A stretch of DNA of 64,000 nt from Hyphomonas sp. (GCF_013823385.1 NZ_PNMA01000008.1:1-64000), one strand, 5' to 3'. Shown: positions 6,167-15,704, counted from the first letter of the stretch. The notes: generated by a model not told the origin, from the sequence alone. Made by a program: numbers and translations.

Positions 6167-8569
6167 TCAGGCAACATCCCGCTGGATGTCAAACCGGATC
6201 GCGGCAGGCCCGCCGATGGGCAGCACGAAGGCGACCGTCGTGCCCTCGCCATAGATGGAGGAGAGCAGCATCCGCCCGCCATGCATTTCGGCGAAGGATT
6301 TGGTCAGGGCAAGGCCAAGGCCGGTGCCCTGATGGTTGCGATCCTTGGATTCGGCCACCTGCTCGAAAGGCTGGGCAAGGCGCGGCAGATCCTCGGCCGG
6401 AATGCCGATACCGGTGTCGGTGACGCCGAAATAGATGTCGGTGCCGCGCTGCTCGACACGCACCGTGATGGTGCCGCCGCTGTCGGTGAACTTGATGGCG
6501 TTGGAGAGAAGGTTCAGCATCATCTGCCGGATGGCGCGGTGATCGGCGTCAATGTCGGGCAGGTTGTCTTCAGCCTCCAGCACAAGGTTGATCGCCTTCT
6601 CCTCGGCCTTGCGGCGGATCATGCGCATTGCGGCGTCCACCGGGTCAATCGGATCAATCGGCTGTGGGCTGATGGTCATCTTGCCCGCTTCGATCTTGGC
6701 CATGTCGAGGATGTCGTTGATCATGTCGAGCAGGTGCTGGCCGGACATGAGAATGTCCTTGGCATATTCCTTGTACGACGGATCTCCCAGCGGGCCGGCA
6801 AGCTCATTGGTCATGATCTCGGAGAAGCCGATGACGGCATTCAGCGGCGTGCGCAGCTCATGGCTCATATTGGCCAGGAAGGCAGACTTGGCGAGGGCGG
6901 CGCGCTCTGCCTTTTCCTTCTCTTCGGAATATTTCCGGCTGAGCTCACTTAAATAACCCTCGGAGCGTTCCAGATCGAGCGCGGCGCGGCGCAGTTTTTC
7001 CTTCTGCTTCTTCAGTTCGTCCTCATTGCGGACATTCTCGGTCACATCGATGCCGACGGTGATCAGCCCGCCATCCGGCGTGCTGCGTTCCACCATCTTC
7101 AGCCAGCGGCCATTGCGCAGGGCGAGCAGCGTCGTGCGCATGTCCTCCTCGGACCGGCGCTCGCTGGCCACCGCCCCTGCCCGCGCGATCAGCACGGTGT
7201 CATGGCTCATACCCGGCCGCAGCGTATCCTGCAGGCCGAAATCCAGCGCGAAGGCGCGGTTCCAGTAGAGCAGCCGCTTGCGCGTGTCCCAGAGGGCGAA
7301 GGGACCGTTGAAGCCTTCGATGGCGTTGCGCAGGCGGCGCTCGGCGGTCTTCACCCGGTCTTCGGCCTGCTTGCGCTCGGTCGCGTCCATCATGATGCCG
7401 CCGAAGACGGTGGTGCCGCTGACAGGATCGGTGGAGACGCTGCCGCGCATCTCGATCCAGCGCAGCGGGCTCGTCTGGGCAATGAAGGTCAGGTGAACCC
7501 AGCCGATGCTGCGGGCCTTGGAGAAACCCTCCTTCACATAGCTGCGGCTTTCGACCGGCACACGGTCGAGCAGTTCCTCAAGCGCCACCCGGCCCGAGCT
7601 GGCAATGCCGACAAGGTCTGCCGCCCCTTCGCTGAGGAACAGGGCGCCGGGGCCCTGATACCATTCCCAATAGCCCGCCCGCGCGCCGCGCATCACGAGG
7701 CCGAGGATACGATCGGACTCCTCATTGCGGGTTTCCTGGATGGCAATTTCGCGCTGCCGCTGGGAAAGGCGCCGCGAGAGGCCGAACAGCGTGAAGGTCG
7801 GCGCGGCCACCAAAAGCGCGAAGATGGCAAAGCTCAGAAGATCGGCGCGGGTGATGAGGGGCTGGCGGACCGCGACACAGACCGACAGCGCACCGCTGCC
7901 CGCCGGGGCGCAGGCCGTGGCCGCGCGTGTGCCGCCGGCGGAGATGATCCGGGAACGTGCCGTGCCCGCAGCGGCGGCGGCCGCCGCCAGCGTCCCGTCG
8001 CCGAGGCCCAGCGTATTGCCTTCGCCGTGCAGCGTGATGCGGCCCCCCTCAGCGGGCGCCGGCAGGAGGCGGGCAGCCTGCGTCAGCGCCATCACCGGGT
8101 TGCGCTCATCCAGCGCCGACAGGAAGACGATGTCTCCGTGGGACGAAAGGCCGATCAGGGCGCCTTCTTCCATCATTTGGCGCGCTGCCGCCACGCCGGC
8201 GCCGAGGCGCGAGGTTTCAGGCGACTGGGAGGCATCCCTCAGCGAAACGATGGCATCGATGCCGGGCGTGAGGCTGGCCGTTTCGGCGCGCGGAACGCTG
8301 CCACCTTCGGCAATGGAAATGGCCGTGATGGCGACATTCGCCGCCGCCTCGATCCGCGCGGCAAGGTGGCGGGCTTCGCTCTCGATCTGGGCAAGACGGC
8401 TGGCTTCGGCGGTCTGGCGCTCATGCCAGGCCTTGAGGCCAAGGGCGAGCGCCAGGAGGCCGAGGATCAGCGGAACCAGAACGCGAAGCCGGCGCGCCTC
8501 AGCCTTTGCTGCAGCATTGTCTGCGGCAGCAGCTGGTTTCAGCTGAGAACGGGCCTGCGATCTTGCCAA
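6167..8569 (-). CDS. PAS-domain sensor histidine kinase, PleC/DivJ-like
   Basis: An 800-residue membrane kinase. It has one membrane segment at about residues 29-47, a periplasmic region of roughly 190 residues, a second membrane segment near 240-258, then one or two PAS domains. The HisKA domain carries NMSHELRTPLN (phospho-His about 570), and the ATPase domain has NLLSNAIKF and GTGLGLALTKS. There is no receiver domain. The segment after the histidine (GFSEIM, GPLGD, YKEYAKDI, SGQHLL, INDILDM) is the pattern of the alphaproteobacterial PleC/DivJ cell-cycle kinases. Assignment to PleC itself is inference. The apparent start is TTG 8569 with a weak ribosome site; no ATG precedes the first membrane segment. 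Confidence 0.82.
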   Translation of the reverse strand: MARSQARSQLKPAAAADNAAAKAEARRLRVLVPLILGLLALALGLKAWHERQTAEASRLAQIESEARHLAARIEAAANVAITAISIAEGGSVPRAETASLTPGIDAIVSLRDASQSPETSRLGAGVAAARQMMEEGALIGLSSHGDIVFLSALDERNPVMALTQAARLLPAPAEGGRITLHGEGNTLGLGDGTLAAAAAAAGTARSRIISAGGTRAATACAPAGSGALSVCVAVRQPLITRADLLSFAIFALLVAAPTFTLFGLSRRLSQRQREIAIQETRNEESDRILGLVMRGARAGYWEWYQGPGALFLSEGAADLVGIASSGRVALEELLDRVPVESRSYVKEGFSKARSIGWVHLTFIAQTSPLRWIEMRGSVSTDPVSGTTVFGGIMMDATERKQAEDRVKTAERRLRNAIEGFNGPFALWDTRKRLLYWNRAFALDFGLQDTLRPGMSHDTVLIARAGAVASERRSEEDMRTTLLALRNGRWLKMVERSTPDGGLITVGIDVTENVRNEDELKKQKEKLRRAALDLERSEGYLSELSRKYSEEKEKAERAALAKSAFLANMSHELRTPLNAVIGFSEIMTNELAGPLGDPSYKEYAKDILMSGQHLLDMINDILDMAKIEAGKMTISPQPIDPIDPVDAAMRMIRRKAEEKAINLVLEAEDNLPDIDADHRAIRQMMLNLLSNAIKFTDSGGTITVRVEQRGTDIYFGVTDTGIGIPAEDLPRLAQPFEQVAESKDRNHQGTGLGLALTKSFAEMHGGRMLLSSIYGEGTTVAFVLPIGGPAAIRFDIQRDVA

Positions 8570-8662
8570 GGTAGAGCCTGACGCCTGCTACTTCCGGGAA
8601 ACAGTCAGCCTACCTTTTCCGCCCGAAACATTGACCGCTCGTTAACAAAGTTAGCTGTGGAA

Positions 8663-11284
8663 TTAACCTTTGGCGTCCTCGTCGAGGGCGCGGCTGGCAA
8701 TGTCCATGGCATTGGGCGAAAGCCCTGCCGCAATCAGGCGTTTGAGGCAGGCCTGCGCCTCCGCGCCCGCCTTGGGCTCCAGCAGGCGCCATTGCTCGAA
8801 CGCCGTCATCAGGCGCGCGCCCAGCGCGGGGTTGGCCTTGTCGGCAGCCAGGATCGTCTCTTCCACCGCCCGGTAGCCCGAGCCATCGGGGGCATGGAAG
8901 GCGGCGAGGTTCTGCATCGCAAAGGCGGCGACCACCGAGCGCACCCGGTTGGGATTGCGCAGGTCAAAGTCCGGATGGGCAATCAGGCGGCGGACATCTT
9001 CGGCCGTGCCAAGGGCGGCCTGAACCGAGAACCATTTGTCCATGACGAGGGCATTCTGCTTCCATCTGGCTTCAAAATCGGCCAGCGCCTCGTCCTTGCC
9101 TGCCCCGGCCGAAACGGTCAGCGCGCGCAGGGCGGAGAGCTGCTCGGTCATGTTCGGGGCGTTGCGGTAAAGGCCGAGCAGGGTGTCGCCTGCGTCGCCG
9201 CGCCCGCCCAGCAGCATGATGAAGGCCGAGCGCAGCGCGCGGATGGAGGCCTGCTCCGCGCCCGGATTGTAAGGCGCCGGAGACGGCTGCGCGATGGTCT
9301 GGGTGATTTCCGGGGCCAGCTCGGCGGCAATGGCTGCCTGCAACTTGCGGCGGGCCGCCGAGAGGGCAACCGGATCGGCAGGCTCCCGCTCCAGGAACAG
9401 CTCGCCCACATCCGGCAGGCGGGTCAGCAGTGCGGCGAAGGCCGGGTCGCCCATCGCGCCGCGAACGGCCTGGCCGATGGCACCCACGAGTTCGGTATCG
9501 GGCGCGGTCTGCGAGCCATCTGCCAGGGTGAGGATCTCTTCCTTGATCAGGGTCTGCAGACCGTCCCAGGTGTTGAACGGATCTGTCTCGGCCCGGACAA
9601 GCGCCAGCCGGTCATCCCGGCTGAGCGCGCGCTTGAGGCGCACGGGCGCAGAGAAATCGCGGTTGAGCGAGACAAGCGGGCGGGCGCTGCCGGCCGGCAG
9701 GCGGAACACCATTTCGGCCCGCTCGGTATCGAGCACATAGAGGAAGGGTTCTGCGGCGCGGTCGCTGGCGGCGACATGCCCGCCCTTGCCGTCCAGCAGG
9801 GCGGAGAGCAGCGGCACGGGCACCGGCTTTTTCACCGGCTGGCCCTGGGTGGGGCGGGTGTATTGGGAGAGCTTCACCGTCAGGGTGGAGCTTGCCTCGT
9901 CCCAGCTTTCCTCCACCGTGATTTCCGGCGTGCCGGCCTGGGCATACCAGCGGCGGAACTGGGAAAAGTCCTGCCCCGTCGCCTCTTCAAAGCAGGCGTA
10001 GAAGTCTTCGATCGTCACCGCCTGGCCGTCATGGCGCTCGAAATAGAGGTCCATGCCCTTGCGGAAATCCTGCGTGCCGATCTGCCTGCGGAGCATCCCG
10101 ATCAGCTCGGAGCCTTTCTCATACACGGTGGCGGTGTAGAGATTGTCGATGGCGGCGTAATTGTCCGGGCGCACCGAATGGGCGAGCGGGCCGGCATCTT
10201 CGGCAAACTGGCGGGCGCGCAGCTTGATCACATCCTTGATGCGCTGCACCGGGCGCGAGCGCATGTCGGCAGAGAAGTTCTGATCCCGGAAGACCGTGAG
10301 GCCTTCCTTCAGGCAGAGCTGGAACCAGTCGCGGCAGGTGATGCGGTTGCCGGTCCAGTTGTGGAAGTATTCATGCGCCACGATGGATTCGATGGCTTCG
10401 AAATCAAGGTCGGTGGCGGTGGCTTCATCCGCCAGCACATAGGCGGAGTTGAAGATGTTGAGGCCCTTGTTTTCCATGGCGCCGAAGTTGAAGTCTCGCA
10501 CGGCCACGATGTTGAACACGCCGAGATCGTATTCGCGGCCATAGGCTTCCTCGTCCCAGCGCATGGAGCGTTTGAGGCTGTCCATGGCCCAGGCGGCGCG
10601 GGCGGCCTCGCCCTTGTCCACATAGATGCCGAGATCGACATGGGCCCCACTGGCGGTGGTGAAGCTGCCCGTCAGCACATCATAATCCCCTGCGCAGAGG
10701 GCGAAGAGATAGGCAGGCTTTTTATGGGGATCGTCCCATTCGGCAAAATGCCAACCGCCCTCCAGATCACCCGCCTCCCCCGGCGTGCCGTTGGAGAGGA
10801 GATGAGGATAGGTCGCCTTCTCCGCTTCGATCCGCACACGGAAGCTGCTCATCACGTCGGGACGGTCAGGATAATAGGTGATGCGGCGGAAGCCGATGGC
10901 TTCGCACTGGGTGCAGAAGCGGCCGCCGGAAATGTAAAGCCCCGAAAGGGCGGTGTTCTTCTCCGGCGAAATCTCCACCACCGTTTCCAGCGTGAACGGG
11001 CCGGAGGGCGGCGCAAGAAGCGTCAGGCCGTGATCGTCCAGCGCATAGTCTGACGGCGGCAGGATCGAGAGGGCGGCCCCTTCGGCAGCCAGCCGGATCG
11101 ATTTGAGCGTCAGGGCCTCCCCATCGAGCCGCATCGGGCCGCTGCCTGCCGGGGTCACCTTCAGCGTGGCGCGCACCTGCGTGGCGGCGGGGTCCAGCCG
11201 GAACTCCAGGCGGACCTCATCGATCGAGAAGGGATAGGACGTATAATCGGCAAGGCGGATGGCGACAGGGGTTTCAGTTCGCAT
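8663..11284 (-). CDS. pepN: Aminopeptidase N (M1 family)
   Basis: An 873-residue zinc aminopeptidase that removes N-terminal residues from peptides in the cytoplasm. The substrate motif FGAMENKG and the zinc site HEYFHNW (His304, Glu305, His308) followed by a downstream glutamate are clear. Length and the N-terminal half (for example the RRITYYPDRPDVMS block) match the gammaproteobacterial-type PepN. Start ATG 11284 is preferred over the TTG one codon upstream. There is no signal peptide. It is transcribed toward the start of the PleC-like kinase gene, 93 bases away, so it probably does not share that promoter. Confidence 0.95.
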   Translation of the reverse strand: MRTETPVAIRLADYTSYPFSIDEVRLEFRLDPAATQVRATLKVTPAGSGPMRLDGEALTLKSIRLAAEGAALSILPPSDYALDDHGLTLLAPPSGPFTLETVVEISPEKNTALSGLYISGGRFCTQCEAIGFRRITYYPDRPDVMSSFRVRIEAEKATYPHLLSNGTPGEAGDLEGGWHFAEWDDPHKKPAYLFALCAGDYDVLTGSFTTASGAHVDLGIYVDKGEAARAAWAMDSLKRSMRWDEEAYGREYDLGVFNIVAVRDFNFGAMENKGLNIFNSAYVLADEATATDLDFEAIESIVAHEYFHNWTGNRITCRDWFQLCLKEGLTVFRDQNFSADMRSRPVQRIKDVIKLRARQFAEDAGPLAHSVRPDNYAAIDNLYTATVYEKGSELIGMLRRQIGTQDFRKGMDLYFERHDGQAVTIEDFYACFEEATGQDFSQFRRWYAQAGTPEITVEESWDEASSTLTVKLSQYTRPTQGQPVKKPVPVPLLSALLDGKGGHVAASDRAAEPFLYVLDTERAEMVFRLPAGSARPLVSLNRDFSAPVRLKRALSRDDRLALVRAETDPFNTWDGLQTLIKEEILTLADGSQTAPDTELVGAIGQAVRGAMGDPAFAALLTRLPDVGELFLEREPADPVALSAARRKLQAAIAAELAPEITQTIAQPSPAPYNPGAEQASIRALRSAFIMLLGGRGDAGDTLLGLYRNAPNMTEQLSALRALTVSAGAGKDEALADFEARWKQNALVMDKWFSVQAALGTAEDVRRLIAHPDFDLRNPNRVRSVVAAFAMQNLAAFHAPDGSGYRAVEETILAADKANPALGARLMTAFEQWRLLEPKAGAEAQACLKRLIAAGLSPNAMDIASRALDEDAKG

Positions 11285-11388
11285 CAATCGGGTCTCCGGG
11301 AGAGGTGACAGGGCTGCAGGGATACCGGAGCAGGCCTGCGCCGTCGAGGCCCGTTGCCCACGCGGCAGGCCTCTGGCAAAGGGAGGCC

Positions 11389-11754
11389 ATGCGTTCTCCT
11401 CCCTCCTTGCTGCTGATCCGCAGGCTGGCAGCCTTTGCCGCCCTGATGGTTGCCATTGTCATTGCCTATCTGTCGCTGATGCCGGTGGATGAGGGCCCGG
11501 CGCCGGTCTTCACCGACAAGGTGAACCATTTCCTGGCCTATGCAGGGCTTGCCGCGCCGCTGACGCTTGCCCTGCATCCCAAGCGCTGGCTGAGGGCGGT
11601 GATCGTGGCCACGGTGTACGGGATCGGCCTCGAATTTGCCCAGGCCATGGGGGATGCGGGCCGCGAAGGCTCGGTGCTCGACGCGGTGGCCAACCTCCTG
11701 GGCGCGCTGGCCGGCGCGGCGCTGATCCGTTTCGCAGCGGGCGTGCGGCCCTGA
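11389..11754 (+). CDS. VanZ-like family membrane protein
   Basis: A 121-residue protein with three or four hydrophobic segments and the VanZ-like signature DKVNHFLAYAGLA in the second quarter, followed by GIGLEFAQAMGDAGREGS. VanZ itself gives low-level teicoplanin resistance, but most chromosomal relatives have no known role. Start ATG 11389 has GGGAGG eight bases upstream. The gene ends one base before the stop of the convergent downstream gene. Confidence 0.8.
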   Translation: MRSPPSLLLIRRLAAFAALMVAIVIAYLSLMPVDEGPAPVFTDKVNHFLAYAGLAAPLTLALHPKRWLRAVIVATVYGIGLEFAQAMGDAGREGSVLDAVANLLGALAGAALIRFAAGVRP

Positions 11755-11755
11755 A

Positions 11756-12334
11756 TTACTCGGCGGCGGCGGTTTCTTCTTCGAGGCGATAAACAGACCG
11801 CAGGATCTTGGCGCAGCGCGCCGCGACCGGGCGCAGCTCCTCGGGCACATTTTTCGGATTGGCCGCGGCAAACTCGGCAATCTTGCGGGCCACGCGGAAC
11901 AGATCGGGCGTATGGGCGATCATCCGGGCCTGGTGTTCGACACGGGCGGGGTCGCGGTCATATTCGGTGGCCGGCACCCGCCAGCCGCTATTGGCGCCGT
12001 CATCGGTGGCAACGGCCGGATAGGTGCCCGGCTGCACGCCGAGGGACACCTGCCCCTCGCCGGAGCGCCATTTCATCAGGCGCCGGACGACCCGCCACTG
12101 CTCGATCAGCGTGTCATCCTCGTCATCGTCCTCGCTGCGCTCCAGGCGCAGCATGGCTTCTTCGGACACAAGCTCATGCGCCTGAAACAGCCGGCCGAGG
12201 CCGCAATCATAGGTGATGCGCAGGGGCTCATCGACGCCCTTCACCCATTGGGGCACCACGCGCTCGATCGGCACCCAGGTGCCCACGGGCTTTACGTAGA
12301 CCCGCTGAGACTTGTGAAACAGCGCCTTGGCCAT
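11756..12334 (-). CDS. Conserved protein of unknown function
   Basis: A 192-residue soluble protein starting MAKALFHKSQRVYVKPVGTW, with an acidic run DDDEDD near residue 75 and a charged helical C-terminus. Codon use is normal for the genome. I recall similar proteins in Caulobacter relatives but know no function. ATG 12334 has a purine-rich AGGTGGGG upstream and is preferred to the TTG at 12355. It is divergent from the acyl-CoA dehydrogenase gene across about 200 bases. Confidence 0.7.
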   Translation of the reverse strand: MAKALFHKSQRVYVKPVGTWVPIERVVPQWVKGVDEPLRITYDCGLGRLFQAHELVSEEAMLRLERSEDDDEDDTLIEQWRVVRRLMKWRSGEGQVSLGVQPGTYPAVATDDGANSGWRVPATEYDRDPARVEHQARMIAHTPDLFRVARKIAEFAAANPKNVPEELRPVAARCAKILRSVYRLEEETAAAE

Positions 12335-12536
12335 GACAGACCCCACCTCGATCAACCCCTATACATGCCAGAGGAGTATGTCCCTGAGGTAAGCACAATC
12401 GATCAAATTTCCCCGAAGTCACAGGCGATTTTGTTTCCCTTGGGTCACGGCTTTCCGTGTGCGTAAAGCGCGCTATGGTTCCTCATCAGCGATAAACGAG
12501 ACACGCCCGCAAGGGCGATTGGGAGCCTGACGCGCC

Positions 12537-13652
12537 ATGAATTTCGATTTTTCCGAAGACCAAAAGTTCCTTGCCAACGAAGCCCGGAAGTTCCTTTCGC
12601 AGGAATGCACCACGGCGGTCGTCCGCACGGTTCTGAACGACGACAAGAAAGCCTATCACAAGGAGCTGTGGGGCAAGATCGGCGAGATGGGCTGGCTGGG
12701 CGCGGCCATTCCGGAAGAACATGGCGGCCTCGGCCTCGGCATGCTGGAGATGTGCGTGCTGGCCGAAGAAATGGGCCGCGCGATTGCGCCGGTGCCGTTT
12801 GCCTCCACCGCCTATTACCTCACCGAAGCGGTGAAGCTGGCCGGCAATGACGGCCAGAAAGCCGCTATCCTGCCGAAGATCGCCGCGGGCGAAGTGATCG
12901 GCGCCTATGCGGCCAGCGAAGGCCCCGGCCATCCGGACGCCGCCAACCTCAAGACCACCTTCGACGGCAAGACCCTGACCGGCACCAAGATCCCGGTGAC
13001 CGATGGCGACATCGCCACCCATGCGGTTGTTCTGGCCAAGGAAGGCTCGGGCGCCTCGCTGGTGCTGGTCGACCTTTCCGGCCCCGGCGTTACCCGCAAG
13101 ACCGTCCAGACGCTCGACCCGACGCGCAGCCATGCCGAGATCACCTTCTCCGGCACCCCGGCAGAGCGCCTTGGCGGCAAGGGCGAAGGCGAGACGCTGA
13201 ACGATGAGCTGCTCAACCGCGTGGCGGTTCTGCTGGCCTTTGAACAGCTGGGCGGCGCGTCCGTCTGCCTCGAGATGGCCAATGACTATGCCAAGAACCG
13301 CTACGCCTTCGGCCGCCCGATCGGGGGCAACCAGGCGATCAAGCACAAGCTGGCCGACATGTATGTGAAGAACGAAGTGGCGCGGTCCAACTGCTATTAC
13401 GGCGCCTGGGCGCTTTCCACCGGCGCCGCCGAGCTGCCGGAAGCGGCCGCAGCCGCCCGCGTCGCCGCGTCGGAAGCCTACTGGTTTGCCTCGAAGGAGA
13501 ACATCCAGACGCATGGCGGCATGGGCTTCACCTGGGAAGTCGACTGCCACCTCTTCTATCGCCGCGCCAAGCTGCTGAACGTTCAGGCCGGCGCGCCGAA
13601 GGTCTGGAAGGAAAAGCTGGTGCGTGCACTTGAGGCCAAGAATGCGGCCTGA
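12537..13652 (+). CDS. Acyl-CoA dehydrogenase family protein (shorter partner)
   Basis: A 371-residue FAD enzyme that would oxidise an acyl-CoA to the enoyl-CoA. It has the N-terminal helical domain (FSEDQKFLANEARKFL), a middle beta domain (YAASEGPGHPDA) and the C-terminal domain with YAFGRPIGGNQAIKH and THGGMGFTWE, where the glutamate matches the usual catalytic base position. GGGAG lies before the ATG. A second, longer acyl-CoA dehydrogenase follows at 14480 on the same strand. Such short/long pairs often form heterotetramers acting on steroid or branched substrates, which is inference here. Confidence 0.9.
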   Translation: MNFDFSEDQKFLANEARKFLSQECTTAVVRTVLNDDKKAYHKELWGKIGEMGWLGAAIPEEHGGLGLGMLEMCVLAEEMGRAIAPVPFASTAYYLTEAVKLAGNDGQKAAILPKIAAGEVIGAYAASEGPGHPDAANLKTTFDGKTLTGTKIPVTDGDIATHAVVLAKEGSGASLVLVDLSGPGVTRKTVQTLDPTRSHAEITFSGTPAERLGGKGEGETLNDELLNRVAVLLAFEQLGGASVCLEMANDYAKNRYAFGRPIGGNQAIKHKLADMYVKNEVARSNCYYGAWALSTGAAELPEAAAAARVAASEAYWFASKENIQTHGGMGFTWEVDCHLFYRRAKLLNVQAGAPKVWKEKLVRALEAKNAA

Positions 13653-13677
13653 GGCATCTGCCTCTTACGGAAGGACC

Positions 13678-13703
13678 GGGCGGCAGGAGATGTCCCGCCG
13701 CCC
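13678..13703. terminator. Hairpin between convergent genes
   Basis: GGGCGGC (13678-13684) pairs with GCCGCCC (13697-13703) across a 12-base loop. It sits between the end of the dehydrogenase gene and the end of the convergent Hcp-like gene. There is no strong T-run, so the terminator role is tentative. Confidence 0.4.
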
Positions 13704-13713
13704 GGCGCCCGGA

Positions 13714-14259
13714 TTATTCTGCCACAGCGGCGGCAGGAACGCCCGGATAGGTGTTCGTGCCGGCAGACTTCCAGGTGAGCGTATCAGCCGGGGTGTTGCC
13801 GGGGCCGGTGAAGACCTGCAGCGTTGCGGTGTCGTAGGAGATGTCGAAGTTCTCGATCACGGCATTCCCCTCGCCCGAATAGGTCGAGTAGTTGTTGAGC
13901 GTGGCGTTCGTCAGCTTCCAGACCTGACGGCCCGGCGCGCCATCGGTGGTCATCGTGATCTGCAGGGACGGAACGCTGGTGCCGTTGATGACGTGGCTCA
14001 GAACCTTGACGGACGAGGTGTCGAAGCTGCGCGTGACGTAGAGCGAGCCGGTGTAGAGTTCGGACCGCTTGGGCTCGACCGGCATGTAGGTTTCCGGATC
14101 ATAGACCGGCTGCTGCGAGACGCTGAAGGTCAGGTTGGTGGCCGGAATCTTGGTTCCGCCGACATCGATCTCGATACCGGCATGGGCGAGCCCTGCGATC
14201 AGCAGAGAAGCCGCTGCGGCACCGATGAACCTGCGAGATTTCGTAACGACTTGCGACAT
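13714..14259 (-). CDS. Exported Hcp-like (type VI tube protein fold) protein
   Basis: A 181-residue protein with a Sec signal peptide: basic MSQVVTKSRRF, a hydrophobic core, and probable cleavage after AHA near residue 27. The mature part follows the Hcp/DUF796 pattern: SLYVTRSFDTSSVKVLSHV, then PSLQITMT, then a beta-strand block VWKLTNATLNNYSTYSGEG and IENFDISYD. Hcp normally forms the cytoplasmic type VI secretion tube and has no signal peptide. No other type VI genes are present here, so this is probably a periplasmic or secreted relative with another job. AGGGACGG precedes the ATG. Confidence 0.65.
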   Translation of the reverse strand: MSQVVTKSRRFIGAAAASLLIAGLAHAGIEIDVGGTKIPATNLTFSVSQQPVYDPETYMPVEPKRSELYTGSLYVTRSFDTSSVKVLSHVINGTSVPSLQITMTTDGAPGRQVWKLTNATLNNYSTYSGEGNAVIENFDISYDTATLQVFTGPGNTPADTLTWKSAGTNTYPGVPAAAVAE

Positions 14260-14479
14260 GAGTATCCGTCCCTTTTTCTTTTAGCGCCCCCGGCGGAATC
14301 GCCCCGGCGCCTGCGTGTCATAGGACGCCGCAATTCCGGATGGAATATGGCAACACGCTGGCAGCATCCGCACACGGCAAAAAAATCCGGGGCCAACCCA
14401 TCCGGGGACAGCCCCTCCCCGCCCTACCCCATCCGATAATCAGAACAGAAAACTCAGACGACAACGAACGGAGTGCCCC

Positions 14480-15679
14480 ATGGACTTCAATGATACCCCC
14501 GAAGAAGCCGCCTTCCGCAAGGAGGCCAATGACTTCCTCTCCAAGCATCTTGAGCTGAAGGCCGGCGCCAAGCCGCGCCAGGCCAACGAGTCTGCCCTTG
14601 CCCGCGCGAAAGCCTGGCAGAAGACCAAGGCGGAGAACAAGTTCGCCCAGATCACCTGGCCCAAGGAATGGGGCGGCCGCGGCGGCACCTCGATGGAAGC
14701 TGTCATCTGGGGCCAGGAAGAGGCCAAGTATGACGCGCCGACCGGCCCGTTCGCCATCGGCCTGGGCATGTGCATCCCGACCGTGATCGCGTTCGGCTCG
14801 GACGAGCACAAGAAGAAGTATGTCCAGAAAGCCCTCTTCGGTGAGGAAATCTGGTGCCAGCTGTTCTCCGAACCCTCGGCCGGTTCTGACGTGGCGGGCC
14901 TGAAGACCCGCGCGGTGAAAGACGGCGACCATTGGGTGATCAATGGCCAGAAGGTCTGGACCTCGGGCGCCCACTATTCCGACTACGGCATTCTGCTGGT
15001 CCGCACCGACCCGAAAGTACCCAAACACAAGGGTCTCACCATGTTCATCGTGAACATGAAACAGCCCGGCGTGGAAGTCCGCCCGATCCACCAGGCCTCC
15101 GGTGGCCGCGAGTTCAACGAGGTGTACTTCACCGATGTGCGCATTCCTGACAGCGACCGTCTCGGAGAAGTGGGCGCGGGCTGGAAAGTGGCGCTCGTGA
15201 CGCTGATGAACGAGCGTCTGGCCGTGGGCGGCTCGCCCGGTCCCGACTGGGGTGAGATCATGGCCTATGCCAAAGAGGCGGGCTCTATGGACGATCAGGC
15301 CTTCCGCGAGAAGCTGGCCGACTGGTATGTCGCCGCCCAGGGCTACAAGCTGACGAAATTCCGCACGCAGACGGCCCTGTCGCGCGGCCAGACGCCGGGC
15401 CCGGAAAACTCGATCGGCAAGATCATCACCGCCAACCATCTGCAGGACATCTGCAACTCGGCCATCGAGATGCAGGACCATTACGGCATCATCACCGAGA
15501 CCGACCGGATGCCGGCCGATGCGATCTTCCAGCAGAGCTTCATGTGGGCGCCGGGCCTTCGCATTGCGGGCGGCACCGACGAGATCCTGAAGAACATCAT
15601 CGCCGAGCGCGTTCTGGGCCTGCCCCAGGATGTGCGCGTCGACAAGGACCTGGCCTTTGACGAGATGAAGTCCGGCTGA
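14480..15679 (+). CDS. Acyl-CoA dehydrogenase family protein (longer partner)
   Basis: A 399-residue acyl-CoA dehydrogenase with WPKEWGGRGGTSMEA, the flavin-domain block CQLFSEPSAGSDVAGL and VINGQKVWTSGAH, and a C-terminal RIAGGTDEILKNIIAERVLGLP. The region matching the usual catalytic glutamate (YGIITETDRM) is unlike the partner enzyme. This fits a division of labour in a two-subunit enzyme with the protein at 12537. CGGAG lies 8 bases before the ATG. The gene ends at a strong intrinsic terminator. Confidence 0.9.
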   Translation: MDFNDTPEEAAFRKEANDFLSKHLELKAGAKPRQANESALARAKAWQKTKAENKFAQITWPKEWGGRGGTSMEAVIWGQEEAKYDAPTGPFAIGLGMCIPTVIAFGSDEHKKKYVQKALFGEEIWCQLFSEPSAGSDVAGLKTRAVKDGDHWVINGQKVWTSGAHYSDYGILLVRTDPKVPKHKGLTMFIVNMKQPGVEVRPIHQASGGREFNEVYFTDVRIPDSDRLGEVGAGWKVALVTLMNERLAVGGSPGPDWGEIMAYAKEAGSMDDQAFREKLADWYVAAQGYKLTKFRTQTALSRGQTPGPENSIGKIITANHLQDICNSAIEMQDHYGIITETDRMPADAIFQQSFMWAPGLRIAGGTDEILKNIIAERVLGLPQDVRVDKDLAFDEMKSG

Positions 15680-15704
15680 TCGGCCGTCCCCTTCAAGAAA
15701 CAGG

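Noticed and set aside
8640-8670. Possible CtrA site (several TTAAC half-sites) upstream of the PleC-like kinase
   Set aside because: The spacing between half-sites is not seven in any combination, so no full box is present.
8657-11053. 798-codon plus-strand open frame opposite pepN
   Set aside because: The minus strand encodes a complete aminopeptidase N with all motifs; the opposite frame has Gly/His/Arg-rich composition typical of shadow frames.
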